11,866 nucleotides of DNA from Planctomycetota bacterium (GTDB lineage Bacteria; Planctomycetota; Planctomycetia; Planctomycetales; Planctomycetaceae), in NCBI GenBank assembly GCA_013151585.1, contig JAADHY010000776.1, forward strand, positions 1 through 11,866. Reading direction: 5' to 3'. Made by a program: the position numbers and the translations under genes. The notes beneath the pieces are model-generated. The model worked only from the letters and a program-made list of their open reading frames with translations. It ran no database searches and was not told the DNA's origin. The number at the start of each line of letters is the position of its first letter. Position 1 is the first letter of the stretch. Positions 1 through 6,300 of the stretch are shown here, piece after piece.

Positions 1-161
1 TCGTCATCGACGCGCTTGGCGATGCGGCGGTTGAAGACGTCGTAGTCAAACTTGACGACCTTCGTCACCGTGCCAGCTCCGTCTTTGAACGTCACCTTCG
101 TCAGCCGATTCCGGTAATCCCAATTGTACTGGACCGTCTCGCCGGTGGCAGTGTCAGTGCC
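1..161 (-). pseudogene. Truncated RHS core fragment (continues past left edge)
   Basis: Read on the minus strand, this stretch encodes TATGETVQYNWDYRNRLTK followed by KVVKFDYDVFNRRIAKRVDD, which is an RHS/YD-repeat segment. It aligns without gaps to the intact RHS gene at 4045-4193, with about 11 mismatches in 149 bases by hand count. The frame stays open to the left edge. On its 5' side it reaches a TAG at 165-167, five codons upstream of the TATGETV segment, and no start codon or ribosome binding site is visible there. Similarity to the main gene is lost near 150-161, just before a cluster of hairpins. It is most simply a displaced piece of an RHS 3' end, the start of another orphan tip whose toxin part would lie left of the window. 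Confidence 0.8.
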
Positions 162-172
162 ATTCTACGCTA

Positions 173-327
173 CTGGTTCCCAGGCTCCCGCCTGGGAACC
201 CGATGACGCGAGGCTCTGCCTCGCTGAGCTCCGACCGACCTCTTTCGGTCGCCCGCCGGCCCTTGAGCCACGCCGACGCAGGCCGAGCCTGCGGGCAGTG
301 CGTTCCCAGGCAGAGCCTGGGAACGAG
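173..327. repeat. Cluster of five perfect hairpins
   Basis: At least five perfect inverted repeats sit side by side: GGTTCCCAGG/CCTGGGAACC (175-184, 191-200), GCGAGGC/GCCTCGC (208-214, 218-224), GACCGA/TCGGTC (233-238, 245-250), GCAGGC/GCCTGC (278-283, 287-292) and CGTTCCCAGGC/GCCTGGGAACG (301-311, 315-325). The first and last share the GTTCCCAGGC arm, so they look like copies of one module. No coding potential is evident. This resembles the GTTCCCAGGC-type intergenic palindromes that I recall as common in planctomycetes. It sits exactly at the edge of the truncated RHS fragment. Confidence 0.75.
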
Positions 328-381
328 GAAAATTCCTTTGTGACCCGACTTCAACCACACCGACAATTGGCTAAAGTCGAG

Positions 382-711
382 TTAAGGGTCATCCGTCGGC
401 AGCAACCCGTTCGGCAATTCAGTCAGATCGATCTCGTACAACGAAGCTTCCTCGCTGTCGCCGAGGCAATAGTGAACCCAAATGTCTTGAATGACTTGCG
501 CGAGCGGCATACGCTTGATTTTGTCAGGCGTACAAAGATCGCCGCTCAGGTCTTCCACAACGAGGTAGGCGTGTGTGATGGACTCGTGCCAAAAGAGAAA
601 GTAGATGCCGCGCCATTGTTTGACCCAGGGCCAAATCCTGTGAAGGCTGGAGTCGCGCCTGTAGTTGCGGCGTATGTTGCGCGACATCGAGTGATTGCAG
701 AACGAGGGCAT
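382..711 (-). CDS. Small protein, probable 3' part of a frameshifted gene
   Basis: This 109-codon frame ends at a TAA at 382-384. The part from about residue 19 on looks like a genuine soluble protein: balanced composition, aromatic and acidic residues (WPWVKQWRGIYFLFWHESI, AYLVVEDLSGDL) and an acidic tail ELPNGLLPTDDP. Its first residues (MPSFCNHSMSRNIRRNYRR) are less convincing. There is no clear ribosome binding site before the ATG at 711, and the frame stays open upstream to 747. It therefore looks like the C-terminal part of the gene starting at 943/946, displaced by one base (+1). I do not recognise the family. Its place behind an RHS toxin/immunity pair suggests an immunity-type protein, which is inference only. 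It could instead be an independent overlapping gene. Confidence 0.5.
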   Translation of the reverse strand: MPSFCNHSMSRNIRRNYRRDSSLHRIWPWVKQWRGIYFLFWHESITHAYLVVEDLSGDLCTPDKIKRMPLAQVIQDIWVHYCLGDSEEASLYEIDLTELPNGLLPTDDP

Positions 712-946
712 TCGCGCCCTCGGCTTCAGATTTACTTTGGCTATCCGTTATAGCGAACAGGCGCCAATCGTCTCCCTCCCACAAATCCCCAAGCCGAATA
801 TGTACGAATTTCCAATATGATCGGGGCGGCCACTCAACTGCAAAATCATGAAGGCCGGCGGTGTGCTGGCAGTAGTCCTCGAAGTTCTGTTGCGCTTCCC
901 GTCCCCCAATGATGCGGACGGCGCTGTAAAGAACGATCGTCATCAC
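524..946 (-). CDS. Small protein, probable 5' part of a frameshifted gene
   Basis: This 140-codon frame starts with GTG at 946 followed at once by ATG at 943. A Shine-Dalgarno-like AGGGAG (959-954) lies 7 or 10 bases upstream, so the start is credible. The first ~75 residues look like a real protein (MTIVLYSAVRIIGG, SYWKFVHIRLGDLWEGDDW). From about residue 76 (ANALVLQSLDVAQ) onward the sequence becomes rich in Gln, Arg, His and Leu, as expected of an out-of-frame reading, while the +1 frame becomes protein-like. The intact gene would be about 185 residues, ending at 382. It is unrecognised. Its position suggests a second immunity or RHS-associated protein. The indel lies somewhere between about 600 and 747. 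Confidence 0.5.
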   Translation of the reverse strand: MMTIVLYSAVRIIGGREAQQNFEDYCQHTAGLHDFAVEWPPRSYWKFVHIRLGDLWEGDDWRLFAITDSQSKSEAEGANALVLQSLDVAQHTPQLQARLQPSQDLALGQTMARHLLSLLARVHHTRLPRCGRPERRSLYA

Positions 947-1208
947 TCATTGCTCCCTCTAAGGGCTAATGTTTCCGATGTCGAGTAGCGGCGGTGCCGG
1001 CAAGGGTGTGTGACAGTCTAGTACAATGTGCAGTATAATTTGCAGAGGCCCCCTGTGCCCCTGCAGTCTCGGCGCGCCTGCGCGAGAATGTGACCCGCTT
1101 AAACTGGGCTTTGAGTATGTTACTACGGTCGACGATTGGAGACATGCGGTCGAGGGTGTGGGAGCAGGAGGCCGTCGCACAACGCGGGTACGCCATCTCC
1201 TGTGGTGG
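947..1208 (-). other. 260 bp without a clear gene; possible tip remnant
   Basis: No convincing gene is seen here. One minus-strand frame is open from inside the upstream immunity gene down to a TAG at 959-961, only 12 bases before the GTG start at 946. It ends in PLPAPPLLDIGNISP. The spacing mimics a toxin-then-immunity junction, so this may be the decayed end of an older RHS tip whose immunity gene is the one at 946. The rest of the frame is Arg/Pro/Ser-rich and does not look like a folded protein, and I see no start signal. Local GC is lower than in the RHS gene. Confidence 0.25.
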
Positions 1209-1742
1209 CTACGCAGGGAAATCCAGGTCTTCGATGGTTCCGCTTTTGTACTCCAAGTCAGGGTAGACTAGTTTTAGCGCGTGGTAGAGCTGAAGCTGCA
1301 CCGTATATATGTAGAAATACCCATCGTCAACTGCGCGTATTGTCGCCAAGGCGTGAGGCAGAAGTCGCTTGTACGGCACGGCGCCCTCGCCCCCCCAGGG
1401 CTTATATGATCCGCGGCTGGCCAGCAACTGGCTGACGGAGTCGGTCGAACTACACAAAAAGAAGTCCCCCCACTCCAAATGCGGCGCACCGTGCAGGATT
1501 CCTAGGAAATACTCGAGGGAGAGTACGGCTATCCCCTCTTGACGATCGACCAGCCTGACCAGAATTGGGTCCTCTGGCTCCCAAAGAACAACCAGTCTGG
1601 CCTCGATGTGCGCGCCGACCAAAGAGAAAAGTTTGTAGGCAGCTGCCCCCGACAGCCCTGGGCCCGGAGGCTGGATCACGAGCTGAATCCAGCGAGACTC
1701 ATCGTCTACCGATGCATCCATCGTCATAGTCTCTCTCATCAT
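1209..1742 (-). CDS. Probable immunity protein of the RHS toxin tip
   Basis: This encodes 177 residues. The ATG at 1742 overlaps the TGA of the HINT/toxin frame (ATGA, 4 bp overlap), the usual arrangement of a coupled toxin and immunity gene. Alternative starts are ATG at 1739, 1727 and 1721. The last (170 residues) has a GAGAG about 9 bases upstream and is a strong rival. The frame also stays open to 1853, inside the toxin tip, but that extension copies no plausible protein. The product appears soluble, with no signal peptide or membrane segment. It has hydrophobic strands alternating with acidic stretches (ARLVVLWEPEDPILVRLVD, FYIYTVQLQLYHALKLVYPD) and an acidic C-terminus, IEDLDFPA. The family is not recognised. 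The immunity role is inferred from position and overlap. Confidence 0.65.
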   Translation of the reverse strand: MMRETMTMDASVDDESRWIQLVIQPPGPGLSGAAAYKLFSLVGAHIEARLVVLWEPEDPILVRLVDRQEGIAVLSLEYFLGILHGAPHLEWGDFFLCSSTDSVSQLLASRGSYKPWGGEGAVPYKRLLPHALATIRAVDDGYFYIYTVQLQLYHALKLVYPDLEYKSGTIEDLDFPA

Positions 1743-3355
1743 GGGTCTAGGCGCAGTAAGCCCAGCTCGGCGGGTGTCGGTATTGCGTGCGAGCCGGAAT
1801 CCACGGACGAGGGAGAAGTCGCGGGGTGAAAATGCGGGTTCCCGTGGTCCCAAGGCCGACCATGGTCCGTAACGTCGGTTCGTCCCAGGAAGTTTCCATC
1901 GGCGTCAAACGTTGCCCCTTGTGTATAAGGCACACCGTCGTTGCCAATTCTGGTTCCCAGTGTCGTATGCGGGCCAACCGCGTCCGGTTCAGGTAAGTAG
2001 GCGCCGGTATGAGTGTCCCGAGGTGGTCCACCGCGAGGGCTAGGCCCTGGACCGATCGGTGGCCAGGTCCGCGCTGAGTTGTTGTGAACAAGAATGCCAA
2101 TAGACGAGACCGAGAAGACTCTCTGACGATGCACTTCGATGTTGTAGACGACCTCGGACCGTTCGCGACGGGCAATTGCTGCGACTCGGAGTGGATGTCC
2201 GCTGACGGACCGGAGGCGTTCGCCGATGCGCAGTTGGCCGGCCGCAATGAAATCTTGCCGGTCTTCGGACCAGAAAGGATGTTCTGGCGTGCAGACGATC
2301 GGCGCGTCTTGGCCTTCGACGCGCAGGTCGATGATCTGCTTCGATGAATGTCGGAACGTGCCGGTTACGATGGGGCCTGCGCCGCGCTGGATTGCAGGAG
2401 ACGGGCCAACCGCTAGGACTTGCGCAGGGCCTGATACACCCAGTTCGGGCAAGTCGAGCTCCACGGTCGTTCCGGTTCTTATCCTGCGCGCGGCGATCCA
2501 GCTCAGCGGACGCAGCAACTCCATCTCCAGCGTCCCACCATGCTGCTTCTGCATGCGCAGCCTGATGACTCGCCACGTCGCGGGGTCGGGATCAGGCACG
2601 TTCCGATCTGAGTCGGACAGCAGCGGGTTCTCGCCGACCACGCGCTCGCCCACCCGGATTTGCTCGATCGGTTTGGTGACCAGTCCGGCTTCGACGGATG
2701 CAGCGGCGGACGCCAGCGCGGACTGATGCGGATCAGCGCTCCGTGCGCCCAGCCCGCGGAACAGCAAAGCGGCCCCCAGTGCTAGGCAAGCCGCCAGCCA
2801 AGCGCCGGCCAGCGTTCGTCCTCGATGGGAACTCGCTGCGGGCTGGACCGCTTTACGCCCCGAGCACGACTGCCGTTGCGTCCGCGTCGCCTGCACAAGG
2901 GGAGCATCGTGTCGCTCACCCCGCTTTCTTGTATCGATCGAATGCGGCGCGGGAGCTTCGGCCATTCCCCCCTTCTCACTCGGAGAAGTCGCATCGCGCA
3001 ACGAGTCGCTCGCGAAGACTTCGTCAACTCGGCAGTTGTTGGCTTTCTTCTTGTCTCGGGCGTTTGCGAACCGGTAACCGGCCAGACCCATCGCAACACA
3101 TCCGGCCGCCGCGAGAATCTGGGGCCACTGCTCGGTACTCTCGCAACCACCTGTTTCATCCACGCCTGCCGCGACGATCGCGTGATGGGACGGCGGCGCC
3201 ACCACCACAGGAGTTCCCGCAACGACGCAGGGCGCGATATCGTCGATCCGGAGGGCTAAGGGCAGCCCCGTCAGCCGCATCGGCCCCCAACCGGCCCGCC
3301 CGGCACACCGCGCCGGCTCCCCCCGGGACAAAAGGGATGAATGTGGCAGCAACAT
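1739..3355 (-). CDS. RHS C-terminal part: split HINT domain plus toxin tip
   Basis: The meaningful part starts near 3265 and continues the RHS gene in the +1 frame; the upstream ATG at 3355 lies in sequence read as RHS in the other frame, so it is not a natural start. The HINT (autoprocessing) domain begins with CVVAGTPVVV (Cys codon 3227-3229). It is interrupted by ~160 residues containing two hydrophobic segments (WPQILAAAGCVAMGLAGY and AGAWLAACLALGAALLF) joined by a charged loop, then resumes at KPIEQIRVGERVVGENP. It closes with VYNIEVHRQRVFSVSS and ILVHNN, the expected HINT end. The last ~110 residues form a separate domain with TDHGRPWDHGNPHFHP, a likely toxin tip. HINT domains in polymorphic toxins are thought to release the tip by self-cleavage. 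The immunity gene overlaps its stop codon. Confidence 0.8.
   Translation of the reverse strand: MLLPHSSLLSRGEPARCAGRAGWGPMRLTGLPLALRIDDIAPCVVAGTPVVVAPPSHHAIVAAGVDETGGCESTEQWPQILAAAGCVAMGLAGYRFANARDKKKANNCRVDEVFASDSLRDATSPSEKGGMAEAPAPHSIDTRKRGERHDAPLVQATRTQRQSCSGRKAVQPAASSHRGRTLAGAWLAACLALGAALLFRGLGARSADPHQSALASAAASVEAGLVTKPIEQIRVGERVVGENPLLSDSDRNVPDPDPATWRVIRLRMQKQHGGTLEMELLRPLSWIAARRIRTGTTVELDLPELGVSGPAQVLAVGPSPAIQRGAGPIVTGTFRHSSKQIIDLRVEGQDAPIVCTPEHPFWSEDRQDFIAAGQLRIGERLRSVSGHPLRVAAIARRERSEVVYNIEVHRQRVFSVSSIGILVHNNSARTWPPIGPGPSPRGGPPRDTHTGAYLPEPDAVGPHTTLGTRIGNDGVPYTQGATFDADGNFLGRTDVTDHGRPWDHGNPHFHPATSPSSVDSGSHAIPTPAELGLLRLDP
1742..2080 (-). other. C-terminal tip domain (candidate toxin) after HINT
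   Basis: This is the region after the HINT end VHNN, about 113 residues. It starts with a Pro/Gly-rich linker (SARTWPPIGPGPSPRGGPP). The core that follows includes PHTTLGTRIGNDGVPYTQG, ATFDADGNFLGRTDV and TDHGRPWDHGNPHFHP. The His/Asp-rich DHGRP-x(2)-HGNPHFH motif looks like a catalytic or metal-binding centre and resembles His-rich tips I recall from other RHS and polymorphic toxins, but I cannot name the family with certainty. A nuclease or RNase activity would be a guess. Confidence 0.5.
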
Positions 3356-6300
3356 CCACGCCCAGTGACCCGGCGTCTATCGCCGCACCGCCCCAGTTCC
3401 CATGGGCAACGTTCTCCACGAGCGAAACGACGTCCATGACCACGTTGATGACGTCCCAAATGGTTTCTAGGAACAGGCCCGACGGGTCAACACGGGTCGT
3501 CACACCGTTGCCCACGTAGCGGCTGACATTGGCATCCCCCGCGGCGAAGCCAATCGGGTCTTCGCTGATGAAGCGGCCGGTGGTGGGGTCGTACCAGCGG
3601 GCGCGGTAAAAGTACAGCTCGGCGTCGGCGTCCCAGACGCGGCCGGTGTAAGAATAGCTGAGAGCGGAGAGCGGAGAGCGGAGAGCAGCCGGATTGCCGG
3701 AGCCGTCTTCGATGGCGGTGATCCGGCCGAAGGAGTCGTACTTCAGGTGGTGGACGACGCCGGTCGTGTCGCTGGCGGCGTCGTAGGTCACCCAGTCACG
3801 CACGGTGCCTTGATGGTCGGCCAAGGCCCAGAGGATCTCGCCGGTGGCCGATTCGCTGGCGAAGATCTGGTCGATGGCGGGACCGTGAAGGAGTCGCGAG
3901 CTGAGAGCGAAGGGCTGAGAGCCGGAGCCGTCCGGGTCTTCGAAGACCAGGACCACGTCATCCAGCGGCACGCCGGTGCCCGGGTCCAGCTTGCCCGAGC
4001 TGTCGTACACGAAGCGGTACGAGCGATCCACCGTGCCGTCACCGTCGTCATCGACCCGCTTGGCAATCCGGCGGTTGAAGACATCGTAGTCGTATTCGAC
4101 CACCTTCGTCACCGTGCCGGCTCCGTCTTTGAACGTCACCTTCGTCAGCCGATTCCGGTGATCCCAATTGTACTGGACCGTCTCGCCGGTGGCGATATTC
4201 GTCTTCTTCGTTCGATTCCCCTCGGCGTCGTACTGGTAATTGTACGTCCCGTCCGAGAGGAGCTGGTTGTTGGTGCCGGTCTGGTAGCCGGCCATCGTAC
4301 GGTTGCCGTTGGCATCGTAGGAGTAGCTTTCGTCGGCCTGGTACGAGTGGTCCGCGCCGACGAGTTGCCCGGTGCTGTCGTAACTATAGGTCGTCGTGCC
4401 GTCCGGCGTGGTGGCGCTGGTGATCCGCCCGGCCGCGTCGTAGGTCCAGGAGTAGGCGGCGAGGGTTGAGGGCTGAGAGTTGAGGGTTGAGTGATCCAGG
4501 TTCGTCAGGCGTCCGGCGGAATCGTAGGTGTAAGTCGTCTCGGCGACAGAGAGCGTTGCGGCCAGGTCCTCGTAGCGGGTGATCGAGGCGAACTGACCGC
4601 GGTCGGTGTAGCTGATGTCGACGCGCTTCTCTGCCACGGCGTTACCGCCTTGGCCGGTTTGTTCCACTCGGGTGACTCGGCCGAGGTTATCGAACTGGTA
4701 AGTGTTCAGGAAATCGGCGGTGCCGTCGATCGTGGCCGAAAGCTGCGTGCGGCGTCCGGCGGCGTCGTAGGCGGCCGAAAGAACCACGTTGGGCGCTCCG
4801 GGCGTGCCCGCATTGTCGACGCCCGTCAGCCGCCCGAGGGCGTCGTATGACAGCGAATAGGCCGAGACGCCATCGCTCACGGTCGTCAGTCGATCGGCCG
4901 CGTCGTGGCCGAGATCGATCGTGTTGACCACGGTCGTGCCGTCCGAATCGATCCAGCGTTCCTCGATCCGTCGGGACAGGTTGTCGTAGGTTAGCTCGAT
5001 CGTGCGGCCCAAGCGATCGGTCCGGGCCGTCACGTTTCCGGCGGCATCGTAGGAATAGCTGCGGGAATCTCCCAGGGCGTTCGTCTCGCCGGTCAGCCGG
5101 CTGAGTCCATCGAACGCGAAGGTCGTCGTATTGCCGACCGGGTCGGTCAAACCGGTGAGGTTGCCCAGGATGTCGTAGGAGAAGCTGGTGACACCGCCGT
5201 TGGCATCCGTGGTGCTCGTGCGGCGGTTCAAGTTGTCGTAGGCGTACGTTGTGACGTTGCCCAGCGGGTCCGTGACGCTGGTCAGGTTGCCCACGGCGTC
5301 AAAGCTGAAGCTGGTTGTGTTGCCCATCGCATCGGTCAGGCTGGTGCGGCGCGAGCGGACATCGTACTCGTAGGAAGTCGTGCCGCCGGACGGGTCGGTC
5401 ACCGAGGTGAGCCGGCCCAGGTTATCGTAGGCGTAGGTGGTGACCGGACTGCTGAGCGGGCCGGACCCGTCGGGGTCGGGCTGTGTTGTTGAAACCAGCC
5501 GGTCCAGCTCGTCAAAGGCGAAGGTGGTGGTATTGCCCAGCGGATCGGTGATGCTGGTTCGGTTGCCCACGGCGTCGTAGCCGTAGGAAGTGACACCGCC
5601 CAGGGCGTCGGTGACCGAGGTCAACCGGCTCATGATGTCATAGGCGAAGGTGGTCTGGTTGCCCAGCGGGTCCGTGACGCGGGTTCGCCGTCCCAGGTTG
5701 TCGTAAGCGTAGCTGACGGTCGGAGGGGCGAGCGGGCTGCCGCCGTCCGGGTCGGGGCGGGTCACGGTAGTGAGCAAGCCGCGGCCGTCGTAGTCGAAGG
5801 TCGTGGTGCTGCCGAGCGGGTCGGTGACCGCGGTGCGTCGACCGGCCGCGTCGTAGGCGAAGCGGGTCACCGGCGCGGCCAGCGGTCCGGCGCCGTCCGG
5901 GTCCGGCTGCGTGACCGAGAGCAATTGCCCGAGTGCGTTGTAGGAATAACCGGTGACGCCGCCGGCCGGATCGGTCTGCCGGATCAGCCGGCTTGCGGCG
6001 TCATACTGGAACGTGATGACCGGCGCGGCCAGCGGCCCTTCGCCGTCCGGATCCGGCAGCGTTCGGGAGGTGAGTCGATCCAACGAGTCGTAGGCGAGCG
6101 TCGTGACGCGGCCCAGCTCATCCGTGACGCTCACCACGTTGTCCGCCGAGTCGTAAGCGAACTGCTGCGTGCTGGCGTCCGGCAGGGTGATGGTCACCAA
6201 CCGGCCGGAGGAATCATAGGCAAAGGATGTGACCGGAGCGGCCAGCGGACCGGTTCCGTCCGGGTCGGGCTGCGTGATCGAGGTGACCAGGCCCCGGGAA

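Noticed and set aside
124..753. Plus-strand open frame of 209 codons
   Set aside because: It runs through the RHS fragment, the hairpin cluster and the antisense of the small gene; no single protein could span these, and there is no ribosome binding site.
3235..3330. Programmed ribosomal frameshift between RHS core and HINT
   Set aside because: No X-XXY-YYZ slippery site and no clear stop-plus-shift signal was seen; other frame breaks nearby make an indel more likely. The six-C run at 3319-3324 lies upstream of good RHS sequence, so it is not the shift point.
2698..3519. Plus-strand open frame of 273 codons over the HINT region
   Set aside because: It is Arg/Pro/Ser-rich shadow sequence opposite the clearly coding HINT and RHS frames.
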